Made by a program: the position numbers and the translations under genes. The notes under the pieces were generated by a model. It searched no databases and was not told the DNA's origin. It saw nothing but the letters and a program-made list of their open reading frames with translations. Of a DNA stretch of 64,000 nt, positions 1 to 24,535 are shown one piece after another. Origin of the DNA: Amphibalanus amphitrite (Eukaryota; Arthropoda; Thecostraca; Balanomorpha; Balanidae); contig NW_024882026.1 of NCBI RefSeq assembly GCF_019059575.1, positions 372,001 through 436,000 on the forward strand, read 5' to 3'. How positions within the stretch are numbered: the first letter of the stretch is position 1; each line of letters starts with the position of its first letter.

Positions 1-316
1 ACCGGTAGTGATAGCCGGGCTCAAGTCGCTCCGCGCTCGATATTTGAGACTCCTGGCGGGAATGGTCTGCGGTTGGTGCACGAGCAGCCGCAGCCAGTTG
101 AAGTCAGTTGAGTGGGACAGGCCGTGTCCGGCTTTGATGGGCACGTTAAACTTGGACATCTAACTTGTACCGTTGTCCGGCATCGCGCGCATAGGCGGCG
201 GAACGGGGAGGGCACCGGGGCACCGTGCCCCCCTTTGATTTTGGCATTTTACCATTAGCCCTATGAGCGTTGCATAGAAAGAATGGGACCTAAAGTCGGC
301 AATGCCCCCCCCCCCC

Positions 317-1242
317 TTAACCCGCGAGTTGCTGGGGGGGGGGCGTTAAACGCCCCCACTTTTTTCGCCGGGCCACAGCATAAAAACGGCGCGCCGCAGG
401 CGCGCCAAATTTTGCGTACCTGTAGGCAATTGATTGAAGTTTATTGTGCCAAAGTTTCAAAAAAATCGATCGGAAAATTTTTGAGATATCGAGGTTTTAG
501 TGACGTCATGATTTCTGAGTTTTCGACCAAAAACGGCATATGTTCAAAAAATCATATAAAATCACAGAATAGACATACAGACATGCCGTAAACGCCATTA
601 GACTGCCAATACCATGCACAATCAGATGGCTATCTTCGATTATTGATTATCGTTCCGAATTTTCCAAAATCTTGAACTGAATCTTGGCAATTTCTCGTGA
701 CTACTTCACGACCATGATACATGCATTTCTTAAATTGAACTTTTTGAGCCAAACACGTACACATATGATAAATGAATGTCACCATCGTGTTCTACGCCCC
801 AAAGTACCCATTAAACATGTGTCACAGGCCGCGAATATCAGTTTTGATTTTCGGGGATATGTGCCTACCCGGTTGACCTGACCTTGACCCTGACCTATGC
901 TTGATTGACCCCTACATGGAGCTGACACTCTTGTAGGCCTTATATGATGGATTGTGCACCGTTTTGACAGAGTTTATGACGAGAGGCGCCCATTGCGAAG
1001 TCCTGAAATCCATGCTACTGAAAGCCCGATTTCAGGTGTTTGACCTGACCTTGACCCGACCTGTGACCTCAAAATTCAACTTTAAAGTACTCATCTGAAG
1101 CGTCTTGTCGCGTTCTTTCGTTTGCCGTCTCGTGCGTTTCGCTACGCCTATTGGTTCTCGAGTTATGGGCTGGGGGCGTTTAACGCCCCCCCCCCCCCAG
1201 CAAACGGTGGGTGGCGAAATACCCCAGCAACTGCCGGGTTAA
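317..1242. mobile_element. TTAA-flanked non-autonomous element (TTAA-1)
   Basis: Starts TTAACCCGCGAGTTGCTGGG and ends with the inverse of TTAACCCGGCAGTTGCTGGG. A deeper inverted match occurs around GGGGCGTTAAACGCCCC. TTAA at both ends suggests piggyBac-type TTAA target use, but no transposase remains. The interior is rich in GACCTGACC-type words like the other elements here. Bases 1-316 and 1243-1524 show nothing else I can support. Confidence 0.65.
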
Positions 1243-1524
1243 TTGAAGGTGTTCCGCCGCTTCTGATTGCGCGATCGGGCGGCAGGGGTCGTTCTACGCA
1301 ACAAGCTCTGCTTAGCGTGGGCCTCGGTTCTACTTCTGTCAATCTATCCATTCGAACATTTGCTAAATTTACAAAAAAAAAGCTCCCCTCCACGTTAATA
1401 GTAGCAGGCACCCTAGCGACAGGTCCAGTAACTACCGCGTCCACCTAGCGGTGACCCTACGAACTCTCACCCCTACTGTCTCGCTCCTCCTTTATAACTG
1501 ATTCCCCGTGTATTCTCTCCACAG

Positions 1525-13153
<11,629 letters not shown>

Positions 13154-14440
13154 GGGAGCGGACGACCGGTGCGCCGGGGCGGCTGACTCGTGCGTCCGGA
13201 GGATTTGGGTGGGGGATGGTTAACCGGCGATTGTTTGAGAGAAAGGGAGATGTTTTGAACGGGATGGGGAGGAAGAGAAGAGAGAAGACGGGAAGAGGAG
13301 AAAGGGGTCATCTTGAGACAATCAAATCGCAGGAGGCGGCTTGCGAACGGATTCAGTACAACGGATTTACCGTAATTGATGTGAACCGTGAGATGGAAGC
13401 TCTGCCGTCTCACTTGTGTTTAATCATGCAGGCACTTAGCTGAGCGCACACGGCCGAGTGTATTCGGAACACACAGAGATGGTGTTTGTCTATTTTTGTG
13501 CTATGTTACACCCCCAGATGGTGTAATGTTTTCCTCTGAAACATTGACAATGCGCCTTGGCCGCGGCGAGGTCCGGTTCAGCTAAGACCGATATCAGGTG
13601 TGCTTCGTCAACTTGTCCAGAGATGTCGCTCTGCTATTTTATGAACGGAAAACGGTATTTTGGAAATTCTGAGCGAGTGTGTGGCTGTGGAGGTATTGTT
13701 TTGAATACGAGAGGCGAGACGGTGCCTCTAGTCAGCCGTGTGACGTCATACATGTGTGTGATGTCATCTGTGACGTGGCGATGCGTGATTGGCATCTGTT
13801 TTGGCGGGATTGGGGAGAGCGAGGGACACTGAAGAGCGGGCGCGTGTCGTTTTAGTGACGTTTTTCGTTGTGTGCTCTTATGGCTAGACGACAAAATGCG
13901 ATGGAAAGTTTAAGAATGAAGAAAGACGAGGGAGAGATGAGATCTGTGAGGGTAAGAAGGCTGTGCTGTGGACGGGGCGCGACGTTTTGCGACATTGTGC
14001 GACAGTTTGCGATGACCGGGCGTGGTTGGCCACTTAGACATCGCTTGGCTTCACAACTGAGGCCTTGCTCATCATTCAAACTACGTCTGGCGTAGATTCC
14101 GCGCCATGGGCGGCATTTAGGCGTGTCTGACTGCTCTGTGGGACGGAGCCGACTCCTTGTAAGTACCTGACTGCCGGCCCGCCGGCTTTGTGGTGTCGGT
14201 GACGTCACCAGAGCAGGAGATGACGTCACACATCAGTGCCTGGGGGCAGAGACGTCCGGACGTACACATTGTGTTGTCCCCGAGAGCATTTTATAAATAC
14301 GTCCTCTGTCCATATTGTGTGGCAGCGGCCCTTTTAGATGTGACGCCGCACTTTGTGAATGTGTGTAGATACGCTTTTGTTATGTCATTATACGCTATGT
14401 GCAAAGATAGATTTGTAATAAATTTACCTGCAAATATTTA
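13154..14440 (+). other. probable wge 3' UTR with poly(A) signal
   Basis: No conserved coding frame follows the stop. A canonical AATAAA at 14417-14422 is the first convincing cleavage signal, giving a ~1.3 kb 3' UTR. It contains three perfect TGACGTCA palindromes (near 13742, 14203 and 14221). The transcript end is inferred. Confidence 0.5.
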
Positions 14441-15018
14441 AATGGTGTGTTTACAGTGGCATTGAAGTGCTTGCAATATTCGTTGTTTCGATCATAGCGG
14501 AACAAAATATCGTATAAATCTCGGCTGAGTAGCTTTTGCAGAAAAAGTATTTAGCTTGCCACTAATTGGCAGCTAAAGCTTATGCTGATATAAAGCCCAA
14601 AATATTACACGACACGACTAGACTGGGCGCGGGAACGCTAGAAATGAAACAAAAATTTGTCGCTGAGGTTGCGAGAGAAGGATGGAGAATGCCTTACACG
14701 TGAGATGCTTTTAATCGGAACAGGTCATTTTAGGCATTGCAGGATAAAAAATTGCAGCATCAACAGTCATGGGGCTTTATATACGGACACAACACGCCAT
14801 ACACATTATGCGAAGAAGTTATCGTTGTTGTTGCTGCTGGAATATTACGCGAAGCCTTGCGACCCAGGCGTCCAACTTCACTGTAGTCGTTCTCTTGACA
14901 AGTATTGTCACGTCCTTTCTTGTTCGGTACCAAGGCGTACCAATTCTTTGTACCGCTTAGTGGTACTAAGCATTTGAATGCGAAGAAGTTGAAGAAAACA
15001 GCACCGCTGCTCCCCCAG

Positions 15019-15246
15019 ATTCCATGCCTGGCACCGCCTCTGCCCGCCCCACGTGTCTGCCGCCGCCCTCCCCGGCTCCATCCCTGACGCCGCCCCTGCG
15101 TCTGACCTGCCCCCGGGCGGTGGCCGGGCGGCCGGAGCGAGGCTGGTCCGGCGCGCGCGCGGGCTTTCGCTACCAGCGGCCGGTGTGTGCGGTGCTGCTC
15201 CCGGCGCGGTGACGGCTTCTGGATGGAGTTTCAATTATTGTACGAG
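15019..15246 (+). other. exon-like block 0 of unknown spliced unit (+)
   Basis: GC-rich block with an acceptor-like CTGCTCCCCCAG and a donor TACGAG|GTAAGC. It matches the inverted block at 36149-36345 over about 170 bp, including CGGAGCGAGGCTGGTCCG, and both copies end in a donor at the same point. In one frame the two share GARLVRRAR and CGAAPG peptides. A shorter GC-rich match lies at 23385-23470. Coding status is unknown. The gap 14441-15018 holds no recognised feature. Confidence 0.4.
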
Positions 15247-15862
15247 GTAAGCCAGCCCGATATTAGAATTATTTAAGAGATTGTTTTGGCGTGCACAAGT
15301 GGTGGGTGAGGGGCAGTTAGCTGGCGCTACCTATATCTGAACATCAAGCAGTACTTTCTGCCGAATCACCGAATGGTTTGGGTTGGGACGCTTTTCTCCG
15401 GTCGGTTTATTAATGTTCTATTAATCGTTTCATTAATGTAATTAATGTCGGTATGGGTTAAAAGTTCACTTGTGGGAAATTCAGAAGTAAAGTCAGAAGT
15501 AACAATTTCATTCCCTTTTAGAATTATAATTCATCAACAAGATTTATGCTTGCTGGTTCGGTTCGAATTTGTTTGGTCTGGCTTACAATTCGTCAATGTA
15601 ATATTTAATTTTACTTTTCCTACACTTACAGCGAGGTCCGAGCGTGAGGTTTACATTTTAGTTCAAGTTGTGTTGTGGTTTGCTATTCTGATATTTCTTG
15701 CAAAAATGAAAATCATACGTGCATCCTTCCTAAAATCGTAAGTCGATCGCATCTTCCCGACTGTCAATCCAGCAGTAATTTTTGTACGCATTCTATGCTT
15801 TGTGATAGTGAGGCTGTGCTCCCATGCAGTGTAATCATGGCATCGTGCCATTTCTTCCACAG

Positions 15863-16943
<1,081 letters not shown>

Positions 16944-17190
16944 GTGGGCCTTGTGGACAGTGTCAGGGACTCCCGCGCTGTAATGCAAAACTGCAACGGA
17001 TCTTAATCAGCGGTTTAGTATTGCAATGGATTATCTTGCAGGAATGTTTTAATGATATTGCAGCAGTTAATTTATGACACCATCGTCTACTTTGCCACTC
17101 CATTTACTTTTCACTGCATATGTTGTGCTTTGCGATAGAGCGGCTATATTACTGCAGTGTATTTATAGCATTGTGTCATTTCTCCCACAG

Positions 17191-18014
17191 ACCATAGCTC
17201 ATGTGCGGCAGTACGTGTACCGCTGTTGGTACCGAGATAAACGTCCATCTGCCGGTCAAAACTGGACTGCGGCATATGGAAACTCCAGCTCTCTCACAAC
17301 TAGGTATGACATACGCCTGCAATTACGGATCAAATGTGTGTTCAAGTGAAGCCAACTTTCTATATGGGCGCTGCACTTGACCTTGGAAGTCGTGCGCCTA
17401 AAGTCACATTAACCAAATACACTCTGTATGAGTGCCACATGATTATTGCAATTGGTGCGCGTCAAAGTACCAATTAACGAGCTAATTACACTTTTTCACA
17501 CGTTACACGCGATTCGCACTAGGTTCTAAATAGTTTGGATGAGAGACTTTGCTTAGCTTCCTAAACTGATTTCAACCTTGTTTTTGTTTCATGTAGGTAC
17601 GGCTGGCAGTTCGCGAGTTGGGGACACTGCTCCAGTACACCAACCAATGGACGTCACTTCCAGGGATCACGTGACCCACTTGACTCGGTAAGTCGCCTAC
17701 TGGGATGACGTTGGGTTTATCATTGAGTTACCGACTGAATCTGTTCTGTCTGAATGCCTACTTGTTTTGAAATCAATGAGGTATGTTGTCGACATGCGAT
17801 TTAAGTTGTATTATTAACATGAAATATTGTTTAGACAACCTTCTTCCGTGTCTTTTATTACGAACCTCGTTATCGTGTGACCGTGAACTGACTGACATGT
17901 AATTTTCGTTGGCAACTGGATGAACTAATGGTTTGTCCTGTCGCTGACAGGTGGCGCTGGTGTCCAGCTGACAACTGACCGTCCTCCGTGACCTGCCGCT
18001 GGAGCCGCTCGTAG
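17191..18014 (+). other. exon-like cassette B, copy 2 of the tandem duplication
   Basis: Blocks 17191-17303, 17597-17687 and 17951-18014 match cassette A with the same acceptor and donor positions; block 2 is 91 bp in both. Block 1 in one frame reads HVRQYVYRCWYRDKRPSAGQ, while copy A has an in-frame TAG there. Differences in block 2 are both silent and non-silent. Either a young duplicated gene fragment or exons of a non-coding RNA. Confidence 0.4.
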
Positions 18015-18341
18015 GTGGGTCATATTTGGGAAGGGCCGGGGACCATGAGTCTGGCATACGTACGAAAGGCCGCAGGTAGTCCCTGAATCACATACTATGG
18101 TTGCTATGCTATGGTCACTGTAAATGCATAGCTGCTGAAGAAAATACGTCTGAAAACTCCGGGAAAAATGTTCTCAAATATATTCGACTCAATATAAATG
18201 CACGTGGCTGTTGAACTTTCAAAATTCAGATCGGCCTTTCTAACGTTTGCCATACTGCAGAAGTGTATTGACTGTTGATTATAGTTCGTATTTTATTCAA
18301 ACATGGTTTGACCACAGGGATTTTCCCGACTGTGCCCCCGC

Positions 18342-19225
18342 TTAACCCTATTAGTGGCAGGGGGGGGGGGGTTGTTTTTATCCACCCCTCAGGTTTTTCG
18401 GGAATATCTCCGAAACCGCTGAAGCTACGATGCTGAAATTTTCTGACTTTTCCTAAAACTAAATTGGGCTTATTCCCTGAAAATTTCAAGTTCATAACTT
18501 TACCAGGGGCGGCTCCAGAGCACTGGGAATTGGGGGTCCTATTCGTGAAGCGAGTCATTTGGGCGAAGATCACGATGCTGCACCAGTTTTACGAACAGTG
18601 AATGAAAGGTATCATGTGATAACATATACAGTTATTGTGCATCCTCTTTTGACACGTTTTTGCTATAATAGGCGGATCCAGGCGACCAAAAAGGGGGGTT
18701 ATGTTTTACCTCCCAACATAGGTGCCCTGACACCGCCTATGCATGACCAATACAACTGTAGTCGTTCTCTCATAAGAAAATTGTAACATAAGACCATTAC
18801 CACCCTTTTTAGAAACAGTACCAACAAAAACCTTATTTACTATACTTTTTGTGTACCCCCAATCTCAATGATCTGTATCCGCCTATGATTTTTGAAAATG
18901 CATATTTTTAGGATCCATGTGAATTCCTGGTTCATTCTCTATCGATCGGCAAAAGTTGCGTTAGGATTGGTTCAGAAACCTGGCCGTGATAAACAGTCTA
19001 AAATGTATCTGCAATTTGCCCGTTTTTACCCCCCTCTACCCCCCTGTTGACATTTTTTAATTTTTATTTTTTAGAAATGTAGATCACGTTGAGCGAAATC
19101 GAATGCCGTTTGAATTTTGAAAATCGGCCCGTTAGATCTCGAGATATCAAGGGGGGTCGTAAACAGCCCCCCCCCCCCCTGCCACTAATAGGGGTATACC
19201 AGGAGCCTGCCACTAATAGGGTTAA
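18342..19225. mobile_element. TTAA-flanked element TTAA-2, copy a
   Basis: Begins TTAACCCTATTAGTGGCAGG and ends with its inverse, so it has ~16 bp terminal inverted repeats next to TTAA. The right end carries the terminal repeat twice. It is nearly identical to 28029-28908. No transposase frame. Confidence 0.85.
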
Positions 19226-20253
19226 GCGATTTAATGCGAACGTAGTAAAATGAAGCGTAAACAAAATTTGTATCACATTACTTATTCCCTAATTCCCATT
19301 ATAATCCGTTCATCATGGGAAGATTTCGATAGCTACATTTCTGTGGTGACGTCGTCATAGAAGACATTTTTGTAAGCCTATTTTATTTATGTAGTGCAAA
19401 CCAGAACAAGCCAGTTTAAAGAATTAAACGATTGGGTTTTTTGGTTCAGATTCAAGCGATGTCCCTTTTCACGCGACAGCTTCGATGAAAAACTTAGACC
19501 CAAACCATATCTGAAAAAATGGACTTAACCTGGAATGTTTCACTTATAGTCCCGCGCTACACTAAAACTCCAACAGAACAATATCGCTCACCCCCCCCCC
19601 CCCCGATCATCACCGAAACTGAATTTTGCCTAGCGAGATGCGCGAGGCGGCGTTGCGAGGGTCTCACGAATATGCATCTGAAATAATTCTAGAGTTTGAA
19701 TTATGATTTTATGTGACAGGTTATATTCAAGTCAACGTTCAAAATAAAACATTTTCACATTCAATTAGCGTCTAAGATATCGATCTTCTTTCAACTAAAA
19801 TGTTGATAAAGCGTTATTGAAGTTATTAATGACTAATTCAACTTTGTTTGCTGGGACTTAGAAACATAGTCTGACTATAGTTGGAGACCAATTTTGTCCA
19901 TTTCAGTTGTGGTTCAGGTAAGGGTCAGGTAAAAGTTTTTTTCCGGCTGACAAATCTTTACAAAAAAAAACTAGCGGCATGTTCAGCTCATGAATCCAAT
20001 GACGTTGCATTACCATTTTGCTGTTTGTAAGGTGCTCCGTAAATGTCATTTGTAATGATCTCTTTATTAAGCCTAATAACGAGGGATAGACTGTTAGATC
20101 TGCGGACTATTTCTGGATATCGTGTTGAAAATCGACACAATGGATGACTACCCATACGTTTGCTATGCATGCTTATTTTTTAGTGCGAGGAATGTGGTTT
20201 AAATGAGCTACTAAACAAATCAAAGGAAATTCGATTTTAAAAGAAAGAATGGG
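19226..20253. other. non-coding AT-rich spacer
   Basis: No ORF with family resemblance, no splice-bounded exon and no terminal repeats were found here. The same holds for 20521-21275, which contains a GATTTAGAGGAGGGTGAGTA segment resembling one at about 31452. Confidence 0.5.
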
Positions 20254-20267
20254 CAAGAAATTTCTCA

Positions 20268-20506
20268 AAAATTAAAAACAATGCCAAAAGTTATATTTAA
20301 TGCGGTGAGCTTTCGGCTACAAGCCTTCGTCAAACCAACAAAATGACACGATACCAGTCATTTTGTTGGTTTGACGGAGGCTTGTAGCCGAAAGCTCACC
20401 GCATTAAATATAAATTTGGCATTGTTTTTACATTTTCGTGGAAAAGGTCAATGATTCTTCACGTATTTATTATCGCCATGTTCCTCGCTAAAGCACTTCA
20501 CACCAT
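20268..20506 (+). mobile_element. foldback insertion, Penelope-like (PLE-F2)
   Basis: Inverted arms from about 20272 to 20430 surround ACACGATACC, followed by a tail with CCATGTTCCTCGCTAAAGCACT. A 14 bp direct repeat, CAAGAAATTTCTCA, brackets it at 20254-20267 and 20507-20520. Each arm holds a TTGACGAAGGCTTGTAGCC or TTGACGGAGGCTTGTAGCC hairpin followed by GAAA. The tail matches that of the element at 11697, though the arm sequences differ. Confidence 0.7.
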
Positions 20507-21275
20507 CAAGAAATTTCTCAGCCGGCCGTGCGGACGCTTTTGCGAAGCTTATATCTCAGCAACCACTTGACCGAAAAATATTCAGCACCGAATCATTTGC
20601 GTTAATTTTTGTAAGGCAGCCTTATTCCTTCTACCAAGTATTGGACTATTTTCGATGCACGTGGGTGACACCTTAGGCACGTGCCACGTGCAAAACGAAG
20701 AGGTGTCAGTTTTGTACCAATTGCAATATTTTTTTTTACTACTGGGCCGATTGTGCTGAAAGTTGGCATGTAGGTAGGCACCCACTAGGCAATGCATTTT
20801 CACGTGCCACAGTTGGGGTACCCTACCCTCTTACCTTTGTTGACCTCTGATGACCTGACCCAAAACATGACTGAAGTATTTTCGTCATAATTTTTAAAGT
20901 CATGGGTACGGCGCGTCGCTAGATGGCCCAGGGGCCGATTTAGAGGAGGGTGAGTAAAAACCCCCGGGCCGGCGCCAAGCACCGTTAAAAGTGCTATCAA
21001 ATTCTTGCGATATTGTGGCTGTATTATTTCGCGATTCATAGTAACTTAATCCAAGAAAGCCCGAATAGGAAAATGTTGATGTGATTTCCGTTGGCCTGAA
21101 ATATCACATGACTTAAAAGAAAGGACCAAAGCAGGGGCGCGGGAACCACTTTCAGACTGGGGGCACACCATAATAGAGATCAACCTAGGAGCCTAGGATA
21201 TGATAGGATTGATATAATCAATAATAAGCTTAGCAATTTTTTTTTACAGCTTCTCATGAATTTGAATTTAGCTTA

Positions 21276-22429
21276 TTAACCGTCCCCCTGGGGGGGGGGG
21301 GGGGCAATATGGCCTCCCCTGTGGTTTTTCCTGAATAGCAAGAAAACAACGGCGCGCAGCGCCGCCAAATTTTCAGTAGGTACCTTTCCGGCATCAATTT
21401 GACACCTTCATTTAAGTCATATGTCACCTTAGGTCAGGAGTTACTGAGGTCAAATTGAGGTCATGTTCGAGCAAAAATGAGCAAAAAACATGACATCTTG
21501 AAACGCTCACAAAATCTACAGTTAACAAGCAATTTCAAAGTTCTGTATGTGGTCGTGTAGAGAAAAGACAGCGCTACAAAACTGCTATCTTAGAGTATGA
21601 AAATCTTGGGATTTTGACCCCCAAAATATTTTTTGTTTTGAAAAAGCATAAAAAATTCCCATAACAGCATATATATGATAGTCCCTGAACTCCTCTATCT
21701 ACATACCAAATTTTGGATAGATAACTCCTTTTTCGGCCAAGTTATAGGGAAAAAATTGTTTAAAATTGATGACGTCAAATTTTTGAACTCAATTTTGAGC
21801 AATTCACGTTGAATTTGTTGAACGTTGAATTCACGTTGGATTCACCACGTTGAAGACCACCATTACTCCCCGTAACGAGCTGCATCGAATCGATACCCAT
21901 TGTAGGCAAAAATATCAAGTTTGAAATTTGACCTAATTTGACCTGACCTTCATCAGAAAGTAACCTAAACTGGCCCCAAAGGCTACCTGGCCCACATAAT
22001 CGCATTTATCATCTAAAATGAACCATAAAACATGCATCACATGATATTTTCATATTATGACCCTCAGTGACCTGACCTCTGTGACCTGACCTGGTATCAG
22101 TGACCTCAAATAGCAAAATATGTATTTGACGAGCAATTCCCTATCAATAATTTTCAATGACAAGCATTTTACTCGATTTTACAATACATTTCTTGAAATG
22201 CCTCTAAACGGTGAAAATTCGACATTTGACCTGACCTGTGTCGTCATCGGTTTGACCGAGGTCAATGAAATTTGGTCACAGTTCCCCATTGGGGCTATCC
22301 AACACGGTTTGCACTTTGCTGTTTGTCGCTATGTTGCGTGGTTCTCGAGATCTTAGGAAGGGGGGCCAAAATGCCCCCCCCCCCAACGCTGCTCGGTAGC
22401 TCGGCAGACCCCAACGGGTCGCGGGTTAA
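21276..22429. mobile_element. TTAA-flanked element TTAA-3 (degenerate ends)
   Basis: TTAACC at the left followed by a G-run; GGGTTAA at the right preceded by a C-run. Inside is ACGGCGCGCAGCGCCGCCAAA, resembling segments near 388 and 57920, plus TTCTCGAGATCTTAGG before the right C-run, as in related elements. The terminal repeats match only over the first few bases. Confidence 0.45.
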
Positions 22430-23114
22430 GAGCTTCTGTTAAAATCGGTTGCGAATAATGCATCCCTCTGTACCATTTTGCCATGTCTCCTCTAACGTTT
22501 AATCACGTTTGGGAAATGATGCTCAAGCGGCAATGAACACAATAAATCACAGGCGAAGAAATAAAAGATAAAGGATATATTCACTCGTTTTCCGTTTTAC
22601 CATGTAACAAAAAATTCGTCTGTCTTATTCAAGCGCCTCGTACCAAAACGAACATAAAAGTGATATTGGTATACTTAAACGTATTTCTTAAAAAAGAAGG
22701 TCATAAAGCGGAAAAGATATCTTGAACGAGTAGATTTCATTTAGGATATTCATTGAATATTATTAATGCTTAATGATTGCTGCACGACGGGCTTCGTTCT
22801 AAAACATATTTACGCTGCGACCTTTCCTGGAATGAAGCGTTATTCTATTTGTATAATAATATCATGGCTTTCATTGTACCTAAATCGGTTAATTAAATGA
22901 TAGGTGTCAAACCCCTTTTTGTACGTACGGTTTACACCTGTATTTCATGACCGTACTCTCTGGCAACCGTATAGTTTCGGCTACATTCCTTCAAATTTTG
23001 GTAGCACAACTGTTTATATTCACGCCAAGAATCAAGTTGGATTCGTGGCATGGATATTTAGTTGTGCTACCAAAATTTGGGGAGATGCAGTCGAAACAAA
23101 TATATAGTTGTGGT

Positions 23115-23325
23115 GTGCGCGGCCCCGGACTTACTGGCCCGGGGCCTCATGAACATCACAACTTACACCCGACAATCCAAGGAACAATTCTGATCACCGC
23201 CGGCCGCAGGGGCGGTCGCACCGTAGCGCGACCGCCCCCGGTTGCCGGGCGGAGACCAGAATTGAACCCTGGACTGCCGGGTGGAAGCCTGATGTTCACC
23301 AACCTCGCTACCGAGGCGGCGGGAG
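23115..23325 (-). mobile_element. tRNA-derived SINE (or tRNA pseudogene with tail)
   Basis: On the - strand, A box TAGCGAGGTTGG (plus 23299-23310) and B box GGTTCAATTCT (plus 23258-23268) are correctly spaced, with a TCCAG/CTGGA-type T-arm stem. This tRNA-like head is followed by a body with two GC hairpins (near 23213-23238 and 23121-23145). I infer a SINE rather than a functional tRNA, because no clean acceptor stem is seen. Confidence 0.55.
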
Positions 23326-23735
23326 ACGGTGGTCGGACCTCGGACCCGGTGCCACCTCGGCCGCTGCCCCTCCCTCCCTACCCCACTCCACCGTGTGCCT
23401 GGCTCCGCCCCTGCCGCCCGACCTGCCCCCGGGCGGTCCGCTATTGGCACCGAGGGCCGCTGCGCCCGGATATGTCTGACAAGTGACACTTGTTATCGAC
23501 AAACGATACCGTAAACGGGAGTGACTTTGCCACGATTCTCGAAAAGGCTTTAGGGCAATCTGCACCATTTATAGATTAAACCACTGGTAATGAGGGTGGC
23601 GGTAAATTGCCGCAAAAATTTCCTCTTTCTCTTTTCTGTCGAATTCTGTATCATATCTCTGTCTATTTTAGCTATTCTCGACCATTTTCAAGTTGTCATT
23701 TATAATCGAAATGCCATTTCCCTCTTTTCATGTCA

Positions 23736-24209
23736 TTAAAGGGACCCTCCCACCTTCAAAAAAGTTAATGAATTGGCATGAAAGTGATGTCGCTCGGTTC
23801 AGAAAGAGCGAAAACGAATATCTACCAAATTTCATCGAAAAATATTCACCGGTTTTCAAGATATTAGACTTTTACCTTTGTTTACTTTTTGGGATCTCCG
23901 CTGTTCCTGGCGACTTTATTTGAAAGTGCGGCACTTGTTGCGCGCAAAGCAGCATGTACCACCGCGTGCTACCAAACGTTTTAGTAAAAGATTTAAAAAT
24001 TGTTAGATCTCCGCTGACGTCACAAATTCTAAGGGGGCATTCCAATGCATTAGCCCCTTAGAATCCGAAAACTGCAAGTTTGAAATTCCATATCTCCGAA
24101 TTAAAGCATTTTTCGATGTTGTGAGTGCCCAAACCGGTATTTTCAGGCCATGGCCACCAATTTGGCAATCTCAACTCAAAACTAATGTTAAGGTGGATGG
24201 TCACTTTAA
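23736..24209. mobile_element. TTAA-flanked MITE TTAA-4
   Basis: Left end TTAAAGGGACCCTCCCACCTT; the right end is the inverse of TTAAAGTGACCATCCACCTT. About 20 bp terminal repeats with four mismatches and TTAA at both ends; 474 bp, non-coding. Confidence 0.65.
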
Positions 24210-24535
24210 ATGTCATCAATGCAGGGTGCAGGGTGCAGGGTGTACAATGGAAAAAGTACTTGAAAATATTATGTTCTTTTAAATTCTTTTGCATGGTGGC
24301 AATTTGGCAAAGTCACCCCTTTTTCAGTTCTTCTTAAAAAAAAAAAACGATAACAAAACTTTATGTTCAAAACACGGATGAAGATAGTCACCCCCATAGG
24401 TTTGCATGTTTAAAATATACAATGTCACTGTAATACACAAAAAATATACAATGGTACCGACTACCGATGCTTATACTATCGTGTATTTTTGGCCAGCATG
24501 ACTTCTCTAACATGTCAAGTCAGATAATACACATC

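Noticed and set aside
21..900. Small frames near the left edge as upstream wge exons
   Set aside because: None has an acceptor/donor pair with the one-base phase needed to join exon 1525; most lie in the TTAA-1 element.
22974..23094. Another foldback with TAGCCGAAAC/CAGTCGAAAC arms
   Set aside because: A real imperfect inverted repeat, but no target duplication or shared tail was found, so it was not placed with the Penelope-like set.
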